Shown: positions 1-8,850 of the stretch, in pieces | How positions within the stretch are numbered: position 1 is the first letter of the stretch | How the letters are laid out: each line of letters starts with the position of its first letter | Origin: Candidatus Methanoperedens sp. | GTDB lineage: Archaea > Halobacteriota > Methanosarcinia > Methanosarcinales > Methanoperedenaceae | Assembly (NCBI GenBank): GCA_027460525.1 | Contig: JAPZAS010000036.1 | Coordinates: 62,001-126,000, forward strand | Length of the DNA: 64,000 nt | Direction: 5' to 3' | The notes under the pieces: generated by a model | Seen by the model: the letters and a program-made list of their open reading frames with translations, nothing else | Database searches by the model: none | Told to the model about the DNA's origin: nothing | Position numbers and translations under genes: made by a program

Positions 1-852
1 GCAGGCATATACTATGCGATTCATCAGACACCGTATCTTGGAGATTGGATAGATAAATTTGATGCAGGATACAAGTACAGGCACTTTATTCTCACTATTT
101 TCGGGACATGGACTGTTGCCACACTTGCAAAAGGATTCATAAGAGAATACGGTTACGAATTGGCAGCCAGGACAGACGGGCATGTGGATGAAAGGCTTGT
201 AGCCCTTGCCGACATGTCTGCAATGTACATCATCTGGTTTCTTGGTATTCTGATCGCCCTTGACGCGGTTGGAGTGCAGATAACACCTCTCATAACTGGC
301 ATGGGAATCGCGGGTCTTGCGATCGCCCTCGCTGCGCAGAATTTGCTTTCAAATGTGTTCGGAGGCGTTACTATCACCCTTGACCAGCTCTACAAGGTAG
401 GAGACAGGGTGGAGATGGGAAGTGTTTATGGCGATGTCTATGACATAAAACCCAGATACACCAAGATAAAAACGCTTAATAATACCATTATAACAATCCC
501 CAATTCCAGGGTGATTAACGAGCAGATAATCAATTATGCATTCCCTGATACCACGACGCGGGTTAAAATCCCGATTAGTGTGGCTTATGGGACAGACCCC
601 AGGAAAGTGGATGAGCTCCTGCTTGACATAGCAAATAGAACACCACTTGTCCTGAAACACCCAAAACCTCTTGTCCGTTTTACAGAATATGCCAATTCCT
701 CACAGAATTTCGAGCTTCTTGTATGGATTGGACATTACGACGACAGGCATCCTGTCCTGGACTGGATTTTCAGGGAGATGTTCACCCGATTCAAGAAGGA
801 AGGTATCGAGATACCATTTAACCAGATGGATGTACATATAAAGAAAGATTGA
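1..852 (+). CDS. MscS-family mechanosensitive channel, 5'-truncated by window edge
   Basis: Small-conductance mechanosensitive channel that opens on membrane tension to release osmolytes. The reading frame is open from base 1, so only the last 283 residues are seen and the true start lies outside the window. Two membrane segments come first, then the pore-lining helix with the small-residue pattern GLAIALAAQNLLSNVFGG. The cytoplasmic beta domain follows (PNSRVINEQIINY and the C-terminal alpha/beta part). These features are typical of MscS. A small membrane protein gene begins 1 nt after the stop, suggesting an operon. Confidence 0.9.
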   Translation, partial: AGIYYAIHQTPYLGDWIDKFDAGYKYRHFILTIFGTWTVATLAKGFIREYGYELAARTDGHVDERLVALADMSAMYIIWFLGILIALDAVGVQITPLITGMGIAGLAIALAAQNLLSNVFGGVTITLDQLYKVGDRVEMGSVYGDVYDIKPRYTKIKTLNNTIITIPNSRVINEQIINYAFPDTTTRVKIPISVAYGTDPRKVDELLLDIANRTPLVLKHPKPLVRFTEYANSSQNFELLVWIGHYDDRHPVLDWIFREMFTRFKKEGIEIPFNQMDVHIKKD

Positions 853-853
853 A

Positions 854-1267
854 ATGAACATTACACGAAAATCAATCCTATCGATGGGAAGCGGGATTGT
901 ACTCGCATGCGGGTTAATTGTTATTCTTGTTCTTATATCTGCGCCTTTTTCCTCTCGTTTTTCCTTGCCGGTTCAAAAGAGCGTACCGTATTTTATTTTC
1001 GTTCTCTCGTTGCTTGTGATAGCGCCTGTGATTGCACGAAGGTTGAACCGCCTTGCTGATATAAAGAGAGTATTAGGCTGGACTTTCATCGGAATCGGGA
1101 TGGAATTTATTGCTTTTCCGGTTTCTTTTCTATTCGTTGTAAAATCAGCGAATTCCACCGGTGCTTTAATGGCAAGTGCAATGATATTTATCTATTCTGT
1201 ACTTTTTGGGATGCCCGCAGGATTGATATGCATTGCTATCGGGATATTCCTGATAAAAAGTGGATAA
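854..1267 (+). CDS. small hypothetical membrane protein, four predicted TM segments
   Basis: 137 residues, very hydrophobic, with about four membrane helices (roughly residues 9-30, 42-60, 72-98 and 110-135). No family is recognised. It starts 1 nt after the MscS-family stop codon and is followed 1 nt after its own stop by a 25-codon ORF, so the three are probably co-transcribed. A role beside the channel is only a guess from context. Confidence 0.6.
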   Translation: MNITRKSILSMGSGIVLACGLIVILVLISAPFSSRFSLPVQKSVPYFIFVLSLLVIAPVIARRLNRLADIKRVLGWTFIGIGMEFIAFPVSFLFVVKSANSTGALMASAMIFIYSVLFGMPAGLICIAIGIFLIKSG

Positions 1268-1268
1268 C

Positions 1269-1346
1269 ATGACAGAAGACGACGAGCTTGCCCTGATAAG
1301 AAGGAAAAAACTTGAAGAATTGATGAAACGGCAGAAGAGCGACTAA
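1269..1346 (+). CDS. 25-residue ORF, charged helix; perhaps a truncated gene start
   Basis: ATG lies 1 nt after the preceding stop. The peptide is acidic at the start and then basic (MTEDDELALIRRKKLEELMK), a pattern seen at the N-termini of archaeal PDCD5-like DNA-binding proteins and some archaeal thioredoxins. It stops after 25 codons, and the next 70 bases show no continuation of either family in any frame. It may be a genuine coupled micro-protein or the 5' remnant of a lost gene. Too short to assign. Confidence 0.3.
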   Translation: MTEDDELALIRRKKLEELMKRQKSD

Positions 1347-1415
1347 GCCCCTCTAACGGAAAACAAGCGTTCGTGGGCGCACCGCCTTTTATCGAGGCAT
1401 TGCGGCAGGCAGTGG

Positions 1416-1877
1416 TTAAATCTCAAAAGGAATACGTTCAATCCTCCCGCCTCTTAGGTCACTGAACTCCACCCCTCCTTGTACCCCCGAAATTTCAATG
1501 CCGTCAAATTCATCGCTGCCGCATAATATATCCTGTTCAGGATGCGTCCCTGGAATTATGCTGCAGCTGATCCGTGTCCTGTCGCCGGCAGAAACCACAA
1601 TCTTCAGGCGCTTTGATGCAGGATGTTTTTTTGGCAGGACGATGAAAGGCGAACCCACTTCACGAATCATATAAAGCACGCACTTTAATCCGTTTATGGT
1701 TGTTTTATCAGCCCCGAATCCAGAGGCTACAAGCAGGTCGTCGGGTTCCAGCGCCAGGAGTATCTCCTCCTTCTCAGTTTCCAGGAAAAATTGGTTTTTC
1801 TCCCCTACTTTGACTATACCCAGGGTGCCTTCTTTTCCCCGCAAAAGAAGCATCTCATCATTATTGAGTGGGATCAT
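1416..1877 (-). CDS. hypothetical protein, 153 aa, translationally coupled to a zinc-ribbon gene
   Basis: Soluble beta-rich protein with no signal peptide or membrane helix and no motif I recognise. Its ATG overlaps the TAA of the upstream zinc-ribbon gene by one base (TAATG), which indicates translational coupling and probably a joint function. The two cysteines look scattered rather than metal-binding. Composition matches the neighbours. Confidence 0.6.
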   Translation of the reverse strand: MIPLNNDEMLLLRGKEGTLGIVKVGEKNQFFLETEKEEILLALEPDDLLVASGFGADKTTINGLKCVLYMIREVGSPFIVLPKKHPASKRLKIVVSAGDRTRISCSIIPGTHPEQDILCGSDEFDGIEISGVQGGVEFSDLRGGRIERIPFEI

Positions 1878-2044
1878 TATTCTTCAGCACACAGGCTCAC
1901 GTTTGCCGAATGACAGGAGGGGCATCTTAATTTATGTCCAAAGCCCTTGAACTCGTTATTGCAATCTCCGCACTTGTAATATTTAGCATCTGCATCCAGT
2001 TCTTTAATATCGAAATCGTATATTTCGCCGCCGACACTGCACAT
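1877..2044 (-). CDS. 55-residue zinc-ribbon protein
   Basis: Small archaeal zinc ribbon with two CxxC knuckles, CGDC near residues 25-28 and CPSC near 41-44, spaced as in rubredoxin-like zinc ribbons. A strong Shine-Dalgarno (GGAGGTG) sits 7 nt before the ATG and fixes the start. Its stop overlaps the start of the 153-residue gene by one base. Such ribbons usually act as nucleic-acid or protein interaction modules; the partner here is presumably the coupled downstream product. Confidence 0.75.
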   Translation of the reverse strand: MCSVGGEIYDFDIKELDADAKYYKCGDCNNEFKGFGHKLRCPSCHSANVSLCAEE

Positions 2045-2229
2045 GTTTTTTCACCTCCGTAATATCATGATTGTCATGTTTAATCCTGTTCTTATATTAA
2101 GCTTATGCAAGACACGTCCCATCCAGCCTCAGCCTCCACTCTGGCGGCAAGATGTTCCTTCTAAGCACCGCTTCACAAATTGATTTGAGGTTCATATCCT
2201 CTTCCGGTCAATCTTGAATTGCAGACCCG

Positions 2230-3423
2230 TCACGCATACTGTCCCGCTACAAAACCAGAAGCCCACGCCCACTGTAAATTGTATCCTCCAAGCTGCCCTG
2301 TCACATCGATAACCTCACCCGTAAAATAGAGACCTTTGACCCTTCTTGATTCCATTGTTTTGGATGAGAGTTCATTCGTATCAATTCCACCAAGTGTGAC
2401 CTCGGCAGTTTTGAAACCTTCGGTAGATTTCGGTTTAATCTCCCAGTTATGAACCTGATGAGCGATGTTCCTGAGTTCCTTTTCAGTATATTGGTTGAGT
2501 GGTTTTGACTGGAAACTCAATAAGCACCAGATCTTCGCAAAGCGCGAGGGCAGATACTGCGAAAGCAAGTTATGCATCTCGATTTTACTCTTGCTTTGCT
2601 GTTTTGCAATGAAAATACCGTATATATCAATTTCAGGCAATAGATCAATAACAATAGTATTACCCTCCTTCCAGTATGAAGAAATCTGGAGTATTGCAGG
2701 ACCGCTAAGTCCGCCGTGAGTAAAGAGGATGCTTCCACGAAACTCCATATGCTTGCATTTGACAGCGACGTCAATTGAAATACCGCTTAATTCGCCAAAT
2801 ATTTTCACGTCTTTTTGGGAAAAAACCAAAGGAACAAGCGCAGGTTTTAGCTCCACAACTTTAATACCGAACTGCTTTGCTATCATGTACCCTATACCTG
2901 AAGCTCCTGACTGGGGATAAGACAATCCCCCGGTAGCAATAACAAGCGACTCAGACTCAAAAATTCCATGATCAGTCGATACTATATAAGATTCTGCTTT
3001 TTTAACGTCCAGAATCTGGCAGTTTAAAATTATGTTTACACCAGCATCGTTACTTTCCTTCTCAAGCATTCGAATTATTTCCTCTCCGCTTTTTGCGCAG
3101 AATAATTGCCCCTGTTCTCTTTCTTCATATTTTATGCCATGTTTTTCAAGCAGGGCAATAATATCATGAGGTGTAAAACGGGAAAGCGCGGATTTGCAGA
3201 AATGAGGATTACTTGATAAATAATTAGTGGGGCTTATGTTGATATTGGTAAAATTACAGCTTCCGCCACCGGAAATACGGATTTTGTTTCCGAATTTTTT
3301 GGCGTGGTCAAGAACGAGAACCGAGCGACCTCTTTTTCCGGATTCGATGGCGCATATCATGCCCGATGCACCTGCTCCAATGATGATAACATCTTTTTCA
3401 ATCATATTTTTCTTAGGTTTCAC
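2230..3423 (-). CDS. FAD-dependent oxidoreductase of the HI0933/BaiN family
   Basis: 397 residues. The N-terminal Rossmann FAD-binding motif IIGAGASG (about residues 14-21) is followed by the family pattern KIRISGGGSCNFTN (about 47-60). The C-terminus has the FAD-contacting TGEVIDVTGQLGGYNLQWAWASG stretch. Length is normal for the family, whose members are NAD(P)/FAD flavoproteins of mostly unknown substrate. It is transcribed away from the MFS gene; about 185 bases between its stop and the zinc-ribbon gene show nothing. Confidence 0.88.
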   Translation of the reverse strand: MKPKKNMIEKDVIIIGAGASGMICAIESGKRGRSVLVLDHAKKFGNKIRISGGGSCNFTNINISPTNYLSSNPHFCKSALSRFTPHDIIALLEKHGIKYEEREQGQLFCAKSGEEIIRMLEKESNDAGVNIILNCQILDVKKAESYIVSTDHGIFESESLVIATGGLSYPQSGASGIGYMIAKQFGIKVVELKPALVPLVFSQKDVKIFGELSGISIDVAVKCKHMEFRGSILFTHGGLSGPAILQISSYWKEGNTIVIDLLPEIDIYGIFIAKQQSKSKIEMHNLLSQYLPSRFAKIWCLLSFQSKPLNQYTEKELRNIAHQVHNWEIKPKSTEGFKTAEVTLGGIDTNELSSKTMESRRVKGLYFTGEVIDVTGQLGGYNLQWAWASGFVAGQYA

Positions 3424-3542
3424 CTACGTTGCATTCTTTTGTATTATCCTTATCTCTTGTCTCTTTTGATGCGGTTTATTCGCACATAATCTTAAATATA
3501 CGAGAATTATTAAACAAGCCTTCAACTTTTATAAGAATTACT

Positions 3543-4997
3543 ATGAGCTCTAACATTGACAAAAAAATTCCGGAAGGCTATAAATGGACCGCCCTTTCCG
3601 TAACCTCTCTCGGGATGCTTGTCGGGATCCTCAATGCCAGCACCCTGATAATCGCCCTTCCCACTATGATGGTGAAACTGAAGACAGACCTCTTCGGGAT
3701 AATGTGGGTACTGATAAGTTATTCTCTTCTCCTCACGATACTCGCACCTGCCTGGGGCAGGCTTGCAGATATTTACGGGCGCAAGAAACTCTACGTCTAT
3801 GGATTGGCAGTTTTCACGATCGGGTCATTACTTTGCGGTTTTGCCGCTGACATAAACCAGCTTATCGCTTTCAGGGTATTGCAGGCTGTGGGAGGATCAA
3901 TGCTTGTATCCAACGGCACCATCATAGTCACCGATGCTTTCAGGCGGAATGAACTGGGAAAAGCAATGGGGATCCTCAGCATGATCATGGCTGCAGCATT
4001 CGTTGTGGGCCCGATACTGGGTGGTGTCCTTACGTTGATAGACTGGCGGCTGATTTTCTTTTTTAATGTTCCAATTGGTATCGTTACTACGGTTTGGGCG
4101 CATTTGAAATTGAAAGATGTGGCAGAGCTGCCGAAAGGAGAAAAATTCGATCTTAAGGGAATGGTCTTATTCACGATTGCCTTCATCACGACCATGATAT
4201 ATCTCACGGCAGGGTTTATTCTCGGCTTGACATCCTTTCCAATGCTTCTGTCGCTTATTATCGCTATCGTTAGTTTTGCCGCCTTCCTGCGCGTTGAAAA
4301 GCGAGCGATATATCCATTGATGGATCTGAACCTGTTCAAAATAAGAATCTTCTCCTACGGGCAGCTAAGCGCCCTATTGAATTCCATAGCCAGGGGAGCG
4401 GTAATGATTCTCCTCATCCTTTTCTTCCAGGGGCCGAGGGGCTATGACCCGCTTATGGCAAGCATACTCATCACGCCCCTTGCTATCGGTCTTGCAATAA
4501 CAGGTCCGATAGGCGGCGTACTTTCAGATAAATATGGTTCCAGGATCATCAGCACAGTTGGTCTGGCTATATCTCTCGTGGGTTTGCTGGGTCTTGCGAC
4601 GATGCACTACAATACGCCTTACTGGATACTTGCTGCGTGGATGTTCATCAACAGCTTCGGTTCAGGATTGTTCCAGCCCCCGAATACCAGCGCCATTATG
4701 TCGTCAGTATCCCCACAGCGGCGCGGCGTAGCCTCATCCATGAGGGCATTTTTCAACAGCGCCGGCATGGTGCTGAGCATGGGGATAGCTTTCCCGCTTA
4801 TCATGGGAACAATCTCTCTTGCACAGATGATGGATATGTTCGTTGTTGGCGGAGCGAACATGCCTGTAGCTGTACAGGAGGCTTTCACAGGCGGTATAAC
4901 CGGGGCATTTATTGTGTCTTCCATAATCACCGTGCCTGCAATTATTGTCTCAGCCATGCGAGGAAAGGAAAATCTGGGAAGTGAATTGGCTTCATAG
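3543..4997 (+). CDS. MFS drug-efflux type permease (DHA2-like)
   Basis: Proton-driven exporter of the major facilitator superfamily with about 14 membrane helices, as in the DHA2 drug:H+ antiporter group. Motif A is GRLADIYGRKK after helix 2. The antiporter motif C region is GPILGG in helix 5. I choose the ATG giving MSSNIDKK; an in-frame extension of 38 codons upstream is rich in leader-like sequence and overlaps the flavoprotein promoter. No operon partner, so the substrate cannot be inferred. Confidence 0.87.
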   Translation: MSSNIDKKIPEGYKWTALSVTSLGMLVGILNASTLIIALPTMMVKLKTDLFGIMWVLISYSLLLTILAPAWGRLADIYGRKKLYVYGLAVFTIGSLLCGFAADINQLIAFRVLQAVGGSMLVSNGTIIVTDAFRRNELGKAMGILSMIMAAAFVVGPILGGVLTLIDWRLIFFFNVPIGIVTTVWAHLKLKDVAELPKGEKFDLKGMVLFTIAFITTMIYLTAGFILGLTSFPMLLSLIIAIVSFAAFLRVEKRAIYPLMDLNLFKIRIFSYGQLSALLNSIARGAVMILLILFFQGPRGYDPLMASILITPLAIGLAITGPIGGVLSDKYGSRIISTVGLAISLVGLLGLATMHYNTPYWILAAWMFINSFGSGLFQPPNTSAIMSSVSPQRRGVASSMRAFFNSAGMVLSMGIAFPLIMGTISLAQMMDMFVVGGANMPVAVQEAFTGGITGAFIVSSIITVPAIIVSAMRGKENLGSELAS

Positions 4998-5064
4998 GAT
5001 GCGCAATGTATATTCCTACTCTCGTAGTAACAGTTTCATATCAACCTGCCTGCTTTGCAATACA

Positions 5065-5412
5065 TCAAGAGCGTATCATTGTCAGGATCATCTTAAATTT
5101 CCTTACCGCTCTTAATGAATGCGGTTGATGGGCAGGCATTATAATCGTCTCGCCTTCCTTCAAGCGAAGGGGTCTCCCCGAGATGACGATTTCAGCTTCA
5201 CCTTCAAGAAGATAAACAATGGCGTCAAAGGGCGCTGTATGTTCGCTTAACCCCTGCCCCTCATCAAAAGCAAAAAAAGTCACCGTCCCCGTCTTTTTGT
5301 CTATTATGGTTCGGCTCACCACCGAGCCCTCTTGATAGTCCCCAAGATCAATTAATCTCACCGCCTGCCCTACAAGTTTTTCAACGCCTGTTTGCGGTCC
5401 ATTGTGCTCCAT
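5065..5412 (-). CDS. single-domain cupin protein
   Basis: Small beta-barrel cupin. Motif 1 is degenerate (SEHTAPFDAIVYLLEGEAEI) and motif 2 is GETIIMPAHQPHSL, leaving conserved histidines for a metal site. An upstream in-frame ATG exists, but GGAGG lies 6 nt before the ATG giving MEHNGPQT, so the protein is 115 residues. It lies 61 nt downstream of the phosphoribosyltransferase and may be co-transcribed. Substrate unknown. Confidence 0.8.
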   Translation of the reverse strand: MEHNGPQTGVEKLVGQAVRLIDLGDYQEGSVVSRTIIDKKTGTVTFFAFDEGQGLSEHTAPFDAIVYLLEGEAEIVISGRPLRLKEGETIIMPAHQPHSLRAVRKFKMILTMIRS

Positions 5413-5473
5413 TTTTGCCTCCTTTATTGATTTATAGCGAATTAACGGGAAAAATTCAGTTTTGCAGTCTTCC

Positions 5474-6094
5474 TTACTTTCCTTGCGCCTGCATATCATT
5501 TAAAATTTCCATAAGGTCTTTCCTTGAAATTTTTATACCGAAATTGTTCTTCAGAGCCCTTCTAATATCCTCAGGCACCATGGAACTGGTTGACACCCTT
5601 CCAATAAAACCAGTCAGGTCTTCATAGACAGCCCATGGATATATTATCCACTTCCAGCCATCCTGCTTTTCTGCCCAGTAATCAGGAACGCAGGTTGAAC
5701 AGGTTTTGTAGTGCAGAACAGCGGTTTTAACCTCCGATGGGTTCTTTTCCTTTATGTAATCCATAACCACAGAAAAGGTATCCCCGCTATCTGCAACGTC
5801 ATCCACAATAAGTATCTTCTCACCTTTTATGTCTATTGGAAGAGGGAACTTTATTTCGGCTTTTCCAAGCATGGCTGCGATTCCCCAGTGCTCGACTTTT
5901 ATAGCTGCAAGGTCTTTTTTGAGAAGAAAATCACACACTACGCGCGCCGGCACAAGTCCTCCCCTGGCTATCCCTATTACAAGGTCAGGCTTAAATCCTG
6001 ATTTTTTGATCTTATGTGCTAAATTTTTTGCCAGCGTGTAAGCTTCATCCCAGCTTACCAGATAGCATTTAAATGTATCTTGCGGCTTTACCAT
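5474..6094 (-). CDS. purine-type phosphoribosyltransferase
   Basis: Type I phosphoribosyltransferase that transfers phosphoribose from PRPP to a nucleobase. The PRPP-binding loop is ILIVDDVADSGDT (about residues 94-106). An upstream VIGIARGGLVPAR loop is characteristic of xanthine/hypoxanthine-guanine enzymes. At 206 residues with a tryptophan-rich C-terminal half (WKWIIYPWAVYEDL), it fits the archaeal hypoxanthine/xanthine-guanine group. Base specificity cannot be read from sequence. Confidence 0.85.
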   Translation of the reverse strand: MVKPQDTFKCYLVSWDEAYTLAKNLAHKIKKSGFKPDLVIGIARGGLVPARVVCDFLLKKDLAAIKVEHWGIAAMLGKAEIKFPLPIDIKGEKILIVDDVADSGDTFSVVMDYIKEKNPSEVKTAVLHYKTCSTCVPDYWAEKQDGWKWIIYPWAVYEDLTGFIGRVSTSSMVPEDIRRALKNNFGIKISRKDLMEILNDMQAQGK

Positions 6095-6225
6095 CGTATT
6101 GTAATGGCTTATTGTAATACATATTCTTTCCGAATTAAAGCTCCGACCCGCGCCTGGGTCTGTTTGCGGCGGCGCAACTATAAATTATAGTTAAAAACTA
6201 AACATTTTAAACTTATCTTTGCGAC

Positions 6226-6282
6226 CTTTGCGCTCTCGGTGAATAAAATCAAGCACCGCGAAGAACACCAAGAACGCAAAAG
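6226..6282. repeat. imperfect inverted repeat of the CTTTGCG...GGTG / CACC...CGCAAAG type
   Basis: Left arm 6226-6241 (CTTTGCGCTCTCGGTG) pairs imperfectly with right arm 6266-6282 (CACCAAGAACGCAAAAG). A related, better-preserved inverted repeat occurs at 39924-39992. The 277-bp gene-free stretch before the tRNA also holds two AT-rich palindromes, AACTATAA-A-TTATAGTT at 6176-6192 and TTAACTATAGTTAA near 6315. Probably an intergenic repeat family acting as a transcript end. Confidence 0.5.
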
Positions 6283-6371
6283 TGTTTCATAAAATAAGTA
6301 TCGAAAATTGGTTCTTAACTATAGTTAAAGACAAGATTTAAATTAGATGGGGTTATATTGGCAAAAGTTTC

Positions 6372-6445
6372 GGGCCCGTAGCTTAGCCAGGTGGAGCGCT
6401 CGGCTGATAACCGAGAGGTCCTGCGTTCAAATCGCAGCGGGCCCA
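6372..6445 (+). tRNA. tRNA-Ile (anticodon GAT)
   Basis: 74-nt cloverleaf. The acceptor stem GGGCCCG pairs fully with CGGGCCC. The anticodon stem CTCGG/CCGAG encloses loop CTGATAA with anticodon GAT. The T stem CTGCG/CGCAG encloses TTCAAAT. The discriminator base is A and CCA is not encoded, as is common in archaea. No intron. Confidence 0.96.
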
Positions 6446-6588
6446 TATCGCTTGAAAAATTGGGGATTATTGAAGCTACAATAACCAATGACGATAAAGG
6501 AAAAAGGGTTAGATACAGGCTTACTGCGAAACGGAATAAAATAGCGCCTTTATTAATTGAAACAGTAAAGATATTTAGAGAATGCTGA
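6446..6588 (+). pseudogene. 3' remnant of a winged-helix transcriptional regulator abutting the tRNA
   Basis: Immediately after the tRNA 3' end an open frame encodes LEKLGIIEATITNDDKGKR, then VRYRLTAKRNKIAPLLIETVKIFREC and a stop. This is the recognition-wing and C-terminal helix of an HxlR/MarR-like winged-helix regulator. The N-terminal half is absent, because the frame runs straight into the tRNA. The join looks like a recombination or integration scar. The frame is otherwise intact, suggesting recent truncation. Confidence 0.55.
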
Positions 6589-6708
6589 AGAACCATTACG
6601 AGCATTGCATTTACCAAGAAAAAAGGTTTTAGGCATCCTCTCTATCTGATAGATACCCTGTCCTTTGAAAAGTAAGAGGCGGTCTGTGAATGGCAAATGT
6701 TCCATAAC

Positions 6709-7173
6709 TCAAGTAATTTTATAGATAATGTTATAATCCCCTGCACCGCCATATTGAAGTTGATAACTTCCGATATTTGAAGGTACATTGAATGCAACAC
6801 TTCCATTTATAGAGCCACCATCGGGTATATCAACTCTAGCCAATACATCATCCAATTGATAACTTCCAGATTCAACATATTTTATATTGTTAGCTATAAG
6901 GTCAAAAGTGGATGGACTTACGTGGAACTTCTCATATCCATGATTTTCTATGTTCATTGTGATAACTAAAAATACCATGCCTGAATTAGCTTCTCCATAT
7001 TGCCCAATCGTATTAACCTTTTTAGCTGAATAACTGATGATTATGTTTTGAGTTGCAACAGCCGATTTAGGATTTGATGAACTCGATTGAGATGTTATAC
7101 ATCCCATTGCGATAACAGATACCAAAACCATTATAATTATTCCAATACGATTTAATTTCATAATATTCATCAT
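6709..7173 (-). CDS. DUF4352-like secreted lipoprotein
   Basis: 154 residues with a signal peptide ending in a lipobox (VIAMGC, cysteine near residue 25). A serine-rich linker and an immunoglobulin-like beta domain follow (NSGMVFLVITMNIENHGYEKFHVSPSTFDL), resembling DUF4352/telomeric-repeat-like Ig folds found in extracellular lipoproteins. Probably membrane-anchored outside the cell. The start could instead be the second internal methionine (MKLNRIG). The 255 bases to argG hold no gene. Confidence 0.7.
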   Translation of the reverse strand: MMNIMKLNRIGIIIMVLVSVIAMGCITSQSSSSNPKSAVATQNIIISYSAKKVNTIGQYGEANSGMVFLVITMNIENHGYEKFHVSPSTFDLIANNIKYVESGSYQLDDVLARVDIPDGGSINGSVAFNVPSNIGSYQLQYGGAGDYNIIYKIT

Positions 7174-7428
7174 AACCTATTGATAAAAGTAATTCTTTAT
7201 TAATGTTCCTAAAAAAAGAGAAGGTATTAAAGCTCTATTATCCCATCCCTGCTGGCTTCCTCTCATTGAATGCCCTGTCATTCCCTTAAGCTTCTATAGT
7301 GCCCTTGCTGGCTGAGGCAATGAGAGCATTGGAAAAGGCAGAAGGAATTTTATAGCGGAAGCTTTATTTATAAGCATTATCATTTTTGCTTTGTTTTTGT
7401 TATTTTAAATCGGTAGCGAGCTCATTTT

Positions 7429-8601
7429 TTAGCACAACTTCCTGAACATCCGCGCCTGGAAGCCGTGGTACTTACAGACCCCCTCGGCATCCTTCTGGTC
7501 TATCGTCTTGCTGTCGAACGACGAGAGGTCGGCAGAATACAGAGCAAACGGCGAATCCCTCGCAACCACCTTCGCGCTGCCTTTGTAGAGCCTGACCTTC
7601 ACGTTTCCTGTCACTCTTTCCTGTGTCCTGTCAATAAAAGCATTCAAATCAGAATACAGGGGCTCATCCACAAGCCCTTTATATGCAAGCTCGCTCCACG
7701 TTTCATCCACGACGGACTTGAATCTAAGTTCCTCTCTGGTAAGCACAAGTTTTTCAAGGTCTTTGTGCGCTGTTAATAGTACCGTGGCAGCCGGATGCTC
7801 ATAGTTCTCCCTTGCCTTCAAGCCCAGCACCCTGTCCTCCATCATATCCGTGCGTCCCACGCCGTGTGAACCGCCTATTCTGTTGAGTTTCTGGATCAAC
7901 GAAACGCCCTCCAGCTTTTTGCCATCCAGGGATACAGGCACGCCGCATTCAAACCCGACGTCAATATTCTCTGCGTCCGGCGCTTTTTCAGGCGCTACAG
8001 TCCATTCAAATATCTCCTCAGGAGGGATGAAATCAGGCTCCTCAAGACGACCGCCCTCGATGCTGCGGCTCCATATATTCTCATCCACGCTCCACGGTTT
8101 TGATTTCGTGGCTGCCACAGGTATCCCGTGCTTCTTGGCATAATCCATCTCCCACTCGCGGGTGAGGTTCATGTCCCTCATGGGAGCTATGACCTCGAGG
8201 TCGGTGCTCCTGAACACGGCTTCGAATCGCAACTGGTCGTTGCCTTTGCCCGTGCATCCATGCGCAAGGGCGTGAGCTTTTTCTTTATGTGCGATCTCCA
8301 CGACTTTCTTCGCTATAAGGGGGCGGGCTATCGACGTGCCCAGAACATAGCCTTCGTAGCTGCCATTGGCTTTGATAAGTGGGAAGATGTAATCCTTTAC
8401 AAACTCCTCCTTGGCGTCTATGGTGTAATGTTTGTCGCTTATTTTTTCTGCTTTGTTCTGCGCCTGCTGGATCTCTTTTGTCGGCTGTCCCACATCCACG
8501 GTCACCGTGATGGCATAATCGCAGCCGTAATGTTCTTTCAGGAGGGGTATGCACACCGAGGTGTCAAGCCCGCCCGAATATGCAAGTACTACTTTTTTCA
8601 T
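7429..8601 (-). CDS. argG: argininosuccinate synthase
   Basis: Condenses citrulline and aspartate using ATP in arginine biosynthesis. The N-type ATP pyrophosphatase motif AYSGGLDTS is at residues 7-15. The citrulline/aspartate-binding segment [14 protein letters not shown] lies near 114-127, and [10 protein letters not shown] follows. The 390-residue length is standard. It stands alone, divergent from the thermosome gene, with no other arg gene in the window. Confidence 0.97.
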   Translation of the reverse strand: MKKVVLAYSGGLDTSVCIPLLKEHYGCDYAITVTVDVGQPTKEIQQAQNKAEKISDKHYTIDAKEEFVKDYIFPLIKANGSYEGYVLGTSIARPLIAKKVVEIAHKEKAHALAHGCTGKGNDQLRFEAVFRSTDLEVIAPMRDMNLTREWEMDYAKKHGIPVAATKSKPWSVDENIWSRSIEGGRLEEPDFIPPEEIFEWTVAPEKAPDAENIDVGFECGVPVSLDGKKLEGVSLIQKLNRIGGSHGVGRTDMMEDRVLGLKARENYEHPAATVLLTAHKDLEKLVLTREELRFKSVVDETWSELAYKGLVDEPLYSDLNAFIDRTQERVTGNVKVRLYKGSAKVVARDSPFALYSADLSSFDSKTIDQKDAEGVCKYHGFQARMFRKLC

Positions 8602-8786
8602 TGTCTCGCTAAATAGTGCGAGAAGATTAATAGTTTTTGTCTATCCTTGCAGGAAGCCACGATTCACCAAAATTAATTTACACTGACCGCCGAAGATTCA
8701 CCAGAACTTCAACCGTTATTCTTATATAGAACATCAAACATTGTTTTGCCACAACGGCATCCCGATATCTGTATAATTCTATACGG

Positions 8787-8796
8787 TTTATATAAT
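8787..8796 (+). promoter_or_regulatory. TATA box of the thermosome gene
   Basis: TTTATATAAT lies about 55 nt before the thermosome ATG, placing transcription start near 8820 and leaving a short leader that carries the Shine-Dalgarno AAGGAG (8835-8840). A second TATA-like element (CTTATATAG, about 8721-8729) lies further upstream. Two boxes would fit basal plus heat-induced expression, but that is inference. Confidence 0.6.
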
Positions 8797-8850
8797 TCGT
8801 CGGGTACTTAAAATCAGACTACATATGACAATACAAGGAGAACGATAATC

